DNA of 9,124 nt from Pseudomonadota bacterium (GCA_022705125.1 JAKJFB010000095.1:1-9124), one strand, 5' to 3'. Positions 1 to 9,124 are shown, counted from the stretch's first letter. Made by a program: numbers and translations. Notes: generated from the sequence alone by a model not told the origin.

Positions 1-2308
<2,308 letters not shown>

Positions 2309-2336
2309 CCACCACTTCGCCTGGAGTACAAGGATC

Positions 2337-3803
<1,467 letters not shown>

Positions 3804-3804
3804 T

Positions 3805-3886
3805 GCGGGTCGGCATTCATGTTGTAGGTCGCCATTCATGGCGACCTACGGCCATGAGTGGCGACCTACGGCGATGAATGACGCCC
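3805..3886. repeat. REP-like palindrome cluster after gltD
   Basis: Between the convergent ends of gltD and the RidA-family gene is a compact cluster of inverted repeats. Its core is a perfect 11-base stem (GTAGGTCGCCA at 3824-3834 with its complement at 3839-3849) closed by a TTCA loop. The right arm recurs at 3859-3869 as part of a 20-base tandem duplication (3839-3858 and 3859-3878, 18 of 20 identical). Outer arms at 3808-3820 and 3874-3886 pair at 11 of 13 positions, so the whole cluster is an imperfect inverted repeat. The 18-base core at 3828-3845 recurs exactly, in reverse complement, at 5468-5485, and the flank at 3805-3821 recurs at 5424-5440 with one mismatch. This is the behaviour of REP/BIME elements. 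It may stabilise transcript ends or end transcription from both sides, but no T-run follows, so the terminator role is inferred. Confidence 0.8.
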
Positions 3887-3935
3887 GGCCTGCCGGTCAA
3901 TAGCCGACCGTCAGGCGCATCACGATCAGTTGAGC

Positions 3936-3952
3936 GCTCGACTCAGTCGAGC
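3936..3952 (-). terminator. Perfect interrupted palindrome over the ridA-like stop codon
   Basis: GCTCGACTCAGTCGAGC is an 8-base inverted repeat around one central base and overlaps the TGA of the RidA-family gene (3943-3945 on the - strand). As RNA it would form a 7-base-pair stem with a three-base loop. An 8-base palindrome, GAGCGCTC (3932-3939), overlaps its edge. No T-run follows on the - strand, so calling it a terminator is tentative. It could equally be a structural element linked to the nearby REP cluster, or a chance feature. Confidence 0.3.
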
Positions 3953-4350
3953 ACGGCGATCGCGGAGATTTCCACCAGCATCTCGGGGTGGCCCAGCCGC
4001 GCGACGCCGATCAGGCTCGATGCGTTCGGCGGGAACGGTTCGCCGTCGAGCGCCACGTTCATCGCGCGCACGAACGTCGCGCTTCGCTCCTGATCGAGAC
4101 CGACCACGTACATCGTCGACGACACCACGCGCTCCGGCCCGACGCCGAGCGCTTGCAGTGCGGTGCGCAGGTTGCGGAAGGCCTGCACCGTCTGGGCGTG
4201 CAGATCACCTCGCCCGATCAGGTTCATGCCGGCATCGAAGGGCCCCTGGCCCGCGATGTAGGCGGTGCGGCCGCCCCGGGCGACTACCACCTGGGAAAAG
4301 CCTTCGAGCTCGAACAGGCCGGGAGGATTGATGCGTTCTACCGTCGCCAT
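3943..4350 (-). CDS. RidA (YjgF/YER057c/UK114) family protein lacking the catalytic arginine
   Basis: The product is a 135-residue cytoplasmic protein, the usual length for this trimeric family. Family features are YIAGQGPFD (31-39), the helix QTVQAFRNLRTALQALGV (53-70), the STMYVVGL strand (78-85) and the C-terminal VARLGHPEMLVEISAIAV (116-133), which aligns well with the E. coli RidA ending. In E. coli RidA the imine-hydrolysing Arg105 lies five residues before the V of VARL; here that place holds serine (S111) within FPPNASSLIG. Without this arginine, 2-iminobutanoate deaminase activity should not be assumed, so I give no ridA symbol. The start was chosen at 4350 because GGAG lies 8 bases upstream and the protein then begins like its family. 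A start at 4443 would add 31 unrelated residues and overlap the MOSC gene. It lies 70 bases downstream of the MOSC gene on the same strand, so co-transcription is possible. Family certain, activity unknown. Confidence 0.92.
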   Translation of the reverse strand: MATVERINPPGLFELEGFSQVVVARGGRTAYIAGQGPFDAGMNLIGRGDLHAQTVQAFRNLRTALQALGVGPERVVSSTMYVVGLDQERSATFVRAMNVALDGEPFPPNASSLIGVARLGHPEMLVEISAIAVLD

Positions 4351-4358
4351 CGCAGGCA

Positions 4359-4362
4359 CTCC
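4359..4362 (-). promoter_or_regulatory. Ribosome binding site of the RidA-family gene
   Basis: On the - strand GGAG lies 8 bases before the ATG at 4350. It settles the start: the longer alternative at 4443 would lie inside the MOSC coding sequence. Confidence 0.7.
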
Positions 4363-4398
4363 ATTTTGTGATTGTTGTGAACCGCACGCGCATGCGCT

Positions 4399-4414
4399 CG
4401 CCCGGCGATGGGCG
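4399..4414 (-). other. Small hairpin between the MOSC and RidA-family genes
   Basis: CGCCC (4399-4403) and GGGCG (4410-4414) form a 5-base stem with a 6-base loop, seven bases past the MOSC stop codon. The palindrome GCGCATGCGC (4388-4397) follows. There is no T-run, so it is not a convincing intrinsic terminator. It could attenuate or stabilise a shared MOSC-RidA transcript, or be a chance feature of GC-rich spacer DNA. Confidence 0.3.
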
Positions 4415-4420
4415 GCTCGC

Positions 4421-5317
4421 TCAGCCGACGCGCTCGATCGCATCTCCGGCCCGGATCACGCCGGCCTGTTCCACGATCACGTTGACGCCGAGCTGCCGCG
4501 CGCTGTGCTCAACCAGCGCCCGTGCCAGCGTCGGCTGCGCCGCCAGCCCGAATTGCGGCTGCGCCCGCCCCGGCATGGCGCAGCGCACCGTGCGCGAGTC
4601 GATGCGCAGACGCGCTTCGCCGATGGCCAGATGCCAGCCGATCCAGGCATCCTCGCCCGGCTCCGCGCCGGCACCGTCGATATCGATCAACAGATTCGGA
4701 CGAAACCGGCGTACGTCGGTGTCGAGGCCGCTACGAGCGCGCAGCCACGCCAGCGCATTGCGACTCATCAGATGAAGAGGGAAGGCATCGACATAACTGC
4801 CCGGCGGCGTCGCGCAGTCGGCGAGATCCTGCATGAAGACAGCGGCGGCGTCCGACAGGAGGCTGAAATCCGGTGGTGCCTCGTGCGCCTGCAGATCCAT
4901 CTCGGCGGCCGTCGATTCCGGCGTGCGCGAGCGCGCCAGCCGGTAGTGATCGCGATCGTGTGCGGGCGCGCGCGGGCTCAGCCGCACCGCGCGCTGCAGC
5001 CACGCGCTGAGTTCGGCGTCGCGGTCCGCTGCGTCGCTGTGCAGGATGCGGCCGTCCGGCCCCGCGATTTCCACCGGGATCACCGCCGCGGCATAGGCGT
5101 CGGTCGCGGGCGTGCTCCCCCCGACGTAGCGCGCGACGCAGCCCAGCAGCTCAGGCCAGCGCTTGGCGCTGCGAATCTCCCGGGCGTCGCCGTCGATCAC
5201 CGCCCAGTGACGATCGCCCGCCAGGCCCCGGGCATCCACCAGCGCTTGCGCCACCGCTTCGCCCGCCATGCTCTTCACCGGATAGCGCCAGACCGCCACC
5301 ACCTTACCTACTTGCAT
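4421..5317 (-). CDS. MOSC-domain protein (YcbX/mARC-like, without ferredoxin domain)
   Basis: This 298-residue protein has the MOSC N-terminal beta-barrel domain (about 1-115; VVAVWRYPVKSMAGE at 6-20, GLAGDRHWAVID at 31-42) followed by the MOSC domain (about 140-296). The MOSC signatures are RRFRPNLLID (203-212) and RTVRCAMPG (242-250), in which Cys246 is the conserved cysteine that binds molybdenum in the related mARC and YcbX enzymes. It ends near the MOSC domain, so the C-terminal 2Fe-2S domain of E. coli YcbX is absent and a separate electron donor would be needed if it is a reductase. mARC and YcbX reduce N-hydroxylated compounds; applying that here is inference. No signal peptide is seen, so it is probably cytoplasmic. 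The ATG at 5317 was chosen because GAGGA lies 6 bases upstream and homology begins there; the frame stays open far upstream only as a shadow of the cytochrome gene. It lies upstream of the RidA-family gene on the same strand. Confidence 0.92.
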   Translation of the reverse strand: MQVGKVVAVWRYPVKSMAGEAVAQALVDARGLAGDRHWAVIDGDAREIRSAKRWPELLGCVARYVGGSTPATDAYAAAVIPVEIAGPDGRILHSDAADRDAELSAWLQRAVRLSPRAPAHDRDHYRLARSRTPESTAAEMDLQAHEAPPDFSLLSDAAAVFMQDLADCATPPGSYVDAFPLHLMSRNALAWLRARSGLDTDVRRFRPNLLIDIDGAGAEPGEDAWIGWHLAIGEARLRIDSRTVRCAMPGRAQPQFGLAAQPTLARALVEHSARQLGVNVIVEQAGVIRAGDAIERVG

Positions 5318-5323
5318 ATCGCA

Positions 5324-5328
5324 TCCTC
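5324..5328 (-). promoter_or_regulatory. Ribosome binding site of the MOSC gene
   Basis: GAGGA on the - strand lies 6 bases before the ATG at 5317. It supports this start in a frame that is otherwise open for about 1 kb upstream. The spacer behind it also has a patch unusually rich in A/T for this window (about 5360-5376), which could hold a promoter, though no convincing -35/-10 pair was found. Confidence 0.65.
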
Positions 5329-5422
5329 GAGCCGAGCCGCCGCCCCGGTTCCAGCCGCCACCATACGATATTGCGCACGGAAGCAGGAACCCGGCAGGGC
5401 GCGGAGTGAATGAGCAGGCCCT

Positions 5423-5490
5423 CGCGGGTCGGCATTCGTGCCGAAAAAGGGTTCGTCGGCGGCACCTGTCGCCATGAATGGCGACCCGCG
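5423..5490. repeat. Second REP-like palindrome pair, between cytochrome and MOSC genes
   Basis: Two hairpin units face each other, six bases past the stop codon of the cytochrome gene. The outer arms at 5423-5440 and 5473-5490 are inverted copies matching at 16 of 18 positions. The left unit folds as TCGGCA-TTCG-TGCCGA (5429-5444), followed on the + strand by five A. The right unit folds as GTCGCCA-TGAA-TGGCGAC (5468-5485) and is the exact reverse complement of the core after gltD. With respect to the gene just upstream (gltD or the cytochrome gene), the shared core has the same orientation in both places, giving a TTCA loop in the transcript. It probably marks the 3' end of the cytochrome transcript and separates it from the MOSC gene. 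Its origin as a REP/BIME element is inferred from repetition and symmetry. Confidence 0.8.
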
Positions 5491-5496
5491 TTGCGG

Positions 5497-7794
5497 TCAG
5501 GGTCCCGGCTGTTGCGGTAACCGTGTGGCGGCGAGCGCCGGGTCGTCCGGATTGACTGCCGCCAGTGACTGCAGCGCCTGCCCGGCGCCCGCCGCGTCGC
5601 CGCTGTCGCTGCGAAACGCCGCCAGGGCCAGTAGCACGTCGCGCGAGCCTCCGGCGCGGCGCGCGTTCTCCTCGAGCACCCGGATCGCCTCGCTGCGTTG
5701 CCCCGCATCGGCGAGCGCGACGGCGTACACATAAGCGTGGCGCGGCTCGTCCGGTGCGGCGCGGTGCGCGGTCGCCAGTTCGACCAGGGCTTCGGTCTTC
5801 CTGCCCTGGCGCACCAGTGCCAGGCCGAGCGCCTCGTGCAGGGCCGGTGCTTGCAGTGCCGCCTGCAGACCGTCGCGCAGGACCTGTTCCCCCTGCGCTT
5901 CCCGCCCGGTCGCCCGGTACAGATCGGCGAGGTTGATCGCGGCCATGGCCATCGGGGCCGGCAGGGCGCCGGCAGCGGCGATCACGCGCGCGGCTTCCAT
6001 GCGCACCGCGCGCGTCGGATCGCCGAGCAGCGGCGCGAGCAGGAGCGCGATATGTTCCGGCGCTGCCGCCTGCTGTGCGGTGACCGCGGCGTGACGCACC
6101 TGCGCATCGGTATCGCGCAGCGCGTGTCGGATCGCGTCGTGCGCGGCCGCGCCGGGGTAGCGACCGAGCAACTCGATCGCCGTGGCGCGCACGATCGCCG
6201 GGCGCTCGGAATCCCGCACGAGGGCGAGCAGCGCGGCCGCGGCGCCCGGCCCGGCACGCCGACCGGCGTCGATGGCCGCGCCGAAATGTGCCTCCTGCCG
6301 CCGCCCCGGCCCATACCACTTCGCCACCGCATCCGCAGCCCATTGCGCTTGCTGGTCGCGGTGGCAGCCGGTGCAGGCATTCGGCGTGCCCAGCGCCATC
6401 GACAGCTCGGGACGCGGCACACGGAAGCTGTGGTCACGGCGCGGGTCCACGACCATGTAGGTCGTCGCCGGCATGTGGCAGTTCACGCACTGGGCGCCCG
6501 GCGAGCCTACCGGGTGGAAGTGGTGCGACGGGGCGTCGTATTTCGCCGCGGCGTGACATTGGCCGCAGACGGCGTTGCCCTCGGCGCGCAGCTTCTGTCC
6601 GTGCGGCTCGTGGCAGTCGCCGCAGGTGACGCCGGCCTGGTGCATCCGGCTCTGGCGGAACGAACCCCAGGTGAATACCTCGTCGCGCTGCTGGCCGTCG
6701 GGGTGGTAGAGGCCCTCCTCCAGAGTGGAAGGCAGGTAATGGTCGTGGAACGGCCGGCCGGCGCGATAGCCCTCGGCGAACTGCGAACGGCGCGAGTGGC
6801 ACTGCGCGCACACCTGCAACTCGCGCTCGCTGTCGCGCGGCGTGCTGCGCTGCGCGTTGCCGCTGGCCGGGTCGATCGACCAGTGCGCGCCGCGGCGCTC
6901 GTCCAGTGCCACCGTCAGGCCCTTCGACGGATCGGATGCATCCGGGGCCTTGCTCCATGACAGGTGCGCTGATCCCGGTCCGTGGCAGGCCTCGCAGCCC
7001 ACGCTGATTTCCGACCAGCGGGTAGCGAAGGCGTCGGCGTCGGCGTCGAAGCCCTTGCGCACGTCGGTCGAATGGCAGTCGGCGCACATGAAGTTCCAGT
7101 TCTGCGCGCGCCCCGTCCAGTGCAGCTCATCGCGGTAATCGATGTGCTCGTCCGGGTACTGGCGGAACCAGCGTTGTCCGCCGGCGCTCGCCGGGCGCGT
7201 GTCCCAGCCCAGTGCCAGGGCCTGCAGGCGCCCACCCGGCAGTTCGACGAGGTATTGCTGCAGCGGCTCGAGGCCAAAGGTGTACTTCACCTCGAAGTCG
7301 GCGAGCTGGCCGTCGGGTCCGTCGGTACGCACGAAGAAGCGGCCGTCGCGCCGGAAGAAGCGCGACTCGACGCCCTGGACGTTGAGGCGGGCGTCATCGA
7401 AATCACCCAGCACCGTGGCGGGCGTGGCGTGCTGCATCGCGCGCGCGTGCTGCGAACCCTGCCAGGCCGCATGCTCGGCACGATGACATTCGCCGCAGGC
7501 CTCGCTGCCGACAAATCCGGCGACCTCGGGCGGGGCGGCACTGGCCCCAGCCGGACGGGATGGCGGCGTCGGGGCGCCGGTCGCGGCGGCTTCGGTTGCC
7601 GGCGCCGGGGCGGCTGGCGGTGCGTCGCGCGGCGAAAGCAACCACGCGGCGATGCCGAGCGCGGCCAGCGCGGCGAGCAGTCCCGGCCACCACCGACGGT
7701 GCGCGGTCGTGGCTGAGATCGCGGGGCGCGTGCCGGCAGCCAACGCGGGGGCGGGTACGGATCGGGGCTTGCGCTTCCTGGTCATGCGAGGCAT
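5497..7794 (-). CDS. Membrane-anchored octaheme c-type cytochrome with HEAT-like and TPR repeats
   Basis: The 765-residue product opens with a basic, Ala/Pro-rich stretch, then one membrane segment (about 35-53, WWPGLLAALAALGIAAWLL) and a Pro/Ala linker (54-90), placing the rest in the periplasm where heme c is attached. Eight CXXCH motifs begin at residues 100, 237, 267, 329, 391, 410, 436 and 474. The segment around FMCADCHSTDV and VGCEACHGPGSAH resembles the cytochrome c554-type multiheme fold. After the last heme come HEAT-like helical repeats (about 515-610; RATAIELLGRYP, VRMEAARVIAAAG) and then TPR-like repeats (about 613-755). The function is unknown; an electron-transfer role with the repeats as a docking platform is inference. 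There is no CXXCK motif, so it is not a typical NrfA nitrite reductase. The start at 7794 is uncertain: another ATG lies at 7785 and neither has a clear Shine-Dalgarno sequence. It is divergent from the helicase gene. It needs the cytochrome c maturation system, not seen here. Confidence 0.9.
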   Translation of the reverse strand: MPRMTRKRKPRSVPAPALAAGTRPAISATTAHRRWWPGLLAALAALGIAAWLLSPRDAPPAAPAPATEAAATGAPTPPSRPAGASAAPPEVAGFVGSEACGECHRAEHAAWQGSQHARAMQHATPATVLGDFDDARLNVQGVESRFFRRDGRFFVRTDGPDGQLADFEVKYTFGLEPLQQYLVELPGGRLQALALGWDTRPASAGGQRWFRQYPDEHIDYRDELHWTGRAQNWNFMCADCHSTDVRKGFDADADAFATRWSEISVGCEACHGPGSAHLSWSKAPDASDPSKGLTVALDERRGAHWSIDPASGNAQRSTPRDSERELQVCAQCHSRRSQFAEGYRAGRPFHDHYLPSTLEEGLYHPDGQQRDEVFTWGSFRQSRMHQAGVTCGDCHEPHGQKLRAEGNAVCGQCHAAAKYDAPSHHFHPVGSPGAQCVNCHMPATTYMVVDPRRDHSFRVPRPELSMALGTPNACTGCHRDQQAQWAADAVAKWYGPGRRQEAHFGAAIDAGRRAGPGAAAALLALVRDSERPAIVRATAIELLGRYPGAAAHDAIRHALRDTDAQVRHAAVTAQQAAAPEHIALLLAPLLGDPTRAVRMEAARVIAAAGALPAPMAMAAINLADLYRATGREAQGEQVLRDGLQAALQAPALHEALGLALVRQGRKTEALVELATAHRAAPDEPRHAYVYAVALADAGQRSEAIRVLEENARRAGGSRDVLLALAAFRSDSGDAAGAGQALQSLAAVNPDDPALAATRLPQQPGP

Positions 7795-7924
7795 CGGTTG
7801 TGGGCGGTCGTCAGCGCAGCCGCGGCGCCGGCGCGCACTTTAGCAGATGCCATCAGGAATGCCGGCAGGCGAGCGCGAGGGGCGGACGCGCGACAGGGAC
7901 CGGGGCGTGGCATACGAGGTTATG
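7795..7924. other. Divergent intergenic region between cytochrome and helicase genes
   Basis: This 130-base gap must hold the start signals for two genes reading outward. No convincing -35/-10 pair is seen for either. On the - strand TAAAGT (in the sequence CTGCTAAAGTGC, near 7840) is a possible -10 for the cytochrome gene. On the + strand TATGAT overlaps the helicase start codons. No REP-like unit as clear as those in the other gaps is present. Confidence 0.35.
7916..7920 (+). promoter_or_regulatory. Likely ribosome binding site of the helicase gene
   Basis: GAGGT precedes three in-frame ATG codons at 7922, 7925 and 7934 with spacings of 1, 4 and 13 bases. Only 7925 is near a workable distance, which is why it is taken as the start. 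The choice changes the N-terminus by at most four residues. Confidence 0.5.
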
Positions 7925-9124
7925 ATGGCCGCCATGACCCAGCCGATCCTCCCGTTCGCTGCCACCTCGCTCGCTGCGTCCGCCGCCAACGGGCCGGCCA
8001 GCCTCAATCGCGCCCAGCGCGAGGCCGTAGCGCACGGTCCCGGCGCCGCCGTGCCCGCCGGTCCGCTGCTGGTGATCGCCGGCGCGGGCTCGGGCAAGAC
8101 CAACACCCTGGCGCATCGCGTCGCGCGCCTGATCGCCGATGGCGCCGACCCCGGGCGCATCCTGCTGCTCACCTTCACGCGCCGTGCCGCCGAGGAGATG
8201 GGGCGGCGCGTGCGACGCATCCTGGCCGAGGCCGCGACGGCCGGCCCTGCGCTGGCGCGCGCGCAACTGTCGTGGTCGGGCACCTTCCACGGCATCGGCG
8301 CGCGGCTGCTGCGCGACTACGCCGGGCGCATCGGTCTCGATCCGGGCTTCACCATCCATGATCGCGAGGATTCGGCGGACCTGCTGAACCTGGTGCGCCA
8401 CGAGCTCGGGCTGTCGTCCACGCGCCGGCGCTTCCCGCAGAAGGGCACCTGCCTGGCGATCTATTCCGCGGCGGTGAACACGCGCGCGCCGATCGGTGAG
8501 GTGTTGCAGTCGGCCTTTCCGTGGTGCGCGGAGTGGGCGGAGGAACTGAAGGGCCTGTTCCGCGCCTACGTCGAGGCCAAGCAGGCGCAGCAGGTGCTCG
8601 ATTACGACGACCTGCTGCTCTACTGGGCGCAGATGGTGGCCGAGCCCGCGCTCGGCGCCGAGATCGGCGGCCTGTTCGACCACGTGCTGGTCGACGAGTA
8701 CCAGGACACCAACCGCCTGCAGGCCGCGATCCTGCTGGCGATGAAGCCCGACGGTCGCGGCCTCACCGTGGTGGGCGACGATGCGCAGTCGATCTACGCC
8801 TTCCGCGGCGCCACGGTGCGCAACATCCTCGATTTTCCGGCCGCCTTCACGCCGCCGGCGACCGTGGTGACGCTGGAGCAGAATTACCGCTCCACGCGCC
8901 CCATCCTCGAGGCCGCGAACGCGGTGATCGCGCTCGCCGCCGAGCGTTTCACGAAGAACCTGTGGTCGGAGCGCGACTCCACCGCGCGCCCGCGCCTGGT
9001 ATCCGTGAAGGACGAGGCCGACCAGGCCGCCTTCGTCGCCGACACCGCGCTGGCGCGGCGCGAGGAAGGGCTGCGGCTGCGCCAGCAGGCGGTGCTGTTT
9101 CGCGCTGGCGCGCACAGCGCCCGC
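7925..9124 (+). CDS. UvrD/Rep-type superfamily 1 DNA helicase, N-terminal part (3' end outside window)
   Basis: Four hundred codons of a 3'-5' DNA helicase (SF1A, UvrD/Rep/PcrA fold) are present, open to the last base. Motifs occur in the family order: Q motif LNRAQREAV (27-35), Walker A AGAGSGKT (52-59), motif Ia LLTFTRRAAEEM (81-92), SGTFHGIGARLL (118-129), Walker B VDEYQDTN (256-263), motif III VVGDDAQSIYAFRGA (282-296) and motif IV LEQNYRST (317-324). All key residues for ATP binding and hydrolysis (GKT, DE, Q of GDDAQ, R of YRST) are intact. The family is usually 650-750 residues, so roughly 55-60% is seen; the C-terminal motifs V and VI lie outside. The window cannot decide between UvrD, Rep or a less-studied paralogue, so no symbol is given. 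The N-terminus before the Q motif has about 25 residues of low-complexity Ala-rich sequence. The likely role is unwinding DNA in repair or at blocked replication forks. Confidence 0.93.
   Translation, partial: MAAMTQPILPFAATSLAASAANGPASLNRAQREAVAHGPGAAVPAGPLLVIAGAGSGKTNTLAHRVARLIADGADPGRILLLTFTRRAAEEMGRRVRRILAEAATAGPALARAQLSWSGTFHGIGARLLRDYAGRIGLDPGFTIHDREDSADLLNLVRHELGLSSTRRRFPQKGTCLAIYSAAVNTRAPIGEVLQSAFPWCAEWAEELKGLFRAYVEAKQAQQVLDYDDLLLYWAQMVAEPALGAEIGGLFDHVLVDEYQDTNRLQAAILLAMKPDGRGLTVVGDDAQSIYAFRGATVRNILDFPAAFTPPATVVTLEQNYRSTRPILEAANAVIALAAERFTKNLWSERDSTARPRLVSVKDEADQAAFVADTALARREEGLRLRQQAVLFRAGAHSAR

Noticed and set aside
3839..3886. Start of a CRISPR-like array
   Set aside because: Only two adjacent 20-base copies occur, with no spacers and no cas genes. 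The unit is part of a REP-like palindrome.
4351..4443. 31-residue N-terminal extension of the RidA-family protein
   Set aside because: It would overlap the MOSC gene, lacks family similarity and bypasses the ribosome binding site at 4359-4362.
5429..5448. Intrinsic terminator from the TTCG hairpin and the A-run at 5444-5448
   Set aside because: On the - strand the T-run comes before the hairpin. On the + strand the run is A, not T, so neither direction has the classic layout.
5318..6343. Upstream extension of the MOSC reading frame to 640 codons
   Set aside because: The extension is a shadow of the cytochrome gene in another frame. MOSC homology and a ribosome binding site both begin at 5317, and the extension would run through the REP-like repeat.
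5698..6960. 420-codon + strand frame opposite the cytochrome gene
   Set aside because: It lies opposite the CXXCH, HEAT and TPR coding sequence and shows no domain of its own.
5497..7794. NrfA-type ammonia-forming nitrite reductase
   Set aside because: There is no CXXCK catalytic heme motif; all eight sites are CXXCH, and the C-terminal repeats do not belong to NrfA.
7890..7918. Sigma-70 promoter GCGACA / TACGAG for the helicase
   Set aside because: The spacing is 17 bases, but the -10 matches at only three of six positions; too weak to report as a feature.
7798..8361. 187-codon + strand frame over the helicase start
   Set aside because: It is out of frame with the helicase motifs, and its translation is Arg-rich without family features.
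7853..9115. 420-codon - strand frame opposite the helicase
   Set aside because: It mirrors a coding region with every SF1 helicase motif intact; its own translation is Arg/Gly-rich and featureless.

Overview
The window is a GC-rich stretch of a proteobacterial chromosome. The glutamate synthase sequences and codon use look beta- or gammaproteobacterial, but nothing here fixes the genus. Six protein genes cover almost all of it. No RNA gene, insertion sequence, phage gene or CRISPR array was seen, and no gene-free gap exceeds 180 bases.

Left (1-3803, + strand): the 3' part of gltB and the complete gltD, 28 bases apart. They are the two subunits of NADPH-dependent glutamate synthase (GOGAT), central to ammonium assimilation. 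Convergent to gltD on the - strand lie a small RidA-family gene (3943-4350) and, upstream of it in the same direction, a MOSC-domain gene (4421-5317). These two are 70 bases apart and may be co-transcribed. Further upstream on the - strand is a large gene (5497-7794) for a membrane-anchored octaheme c-type cytochrome carrying HEAT-like and TPR repeats at its C-terminus. Divergent from it, a UvrD/Rep-type helicase gene begins at about 7925 and runs off the right edge.

The intergenic DNA has structure of its own. The gltD/ridA gap and the cytochrome/MOSC gap both hold REP-like palindromes built from the same units. An 18-base palindromic core is exactly shared between them in opposite orientation, and a 17-base flanking unit matches at 16 of 17. 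Both clusters sit just after a stop codon and probably act as transcript-end structures. They suggest a genome-wide REP family in this organism.

Working together: GltB and GltD form one enzyme. The remaining genes show no obvious single pathway. RidA-like and MOSC proteins both belong to families with detoxification or metabolite-repair members, and the cytochrome is a periplasmic electron-transfer protein of unknown partner. The most interesting items are the octaheme-HEAT-TPR cytochrome, the RidA homologue lacking the catalytic arginine, and the REP-like family. I see no clear evidence of a wholly new multi-gene system.
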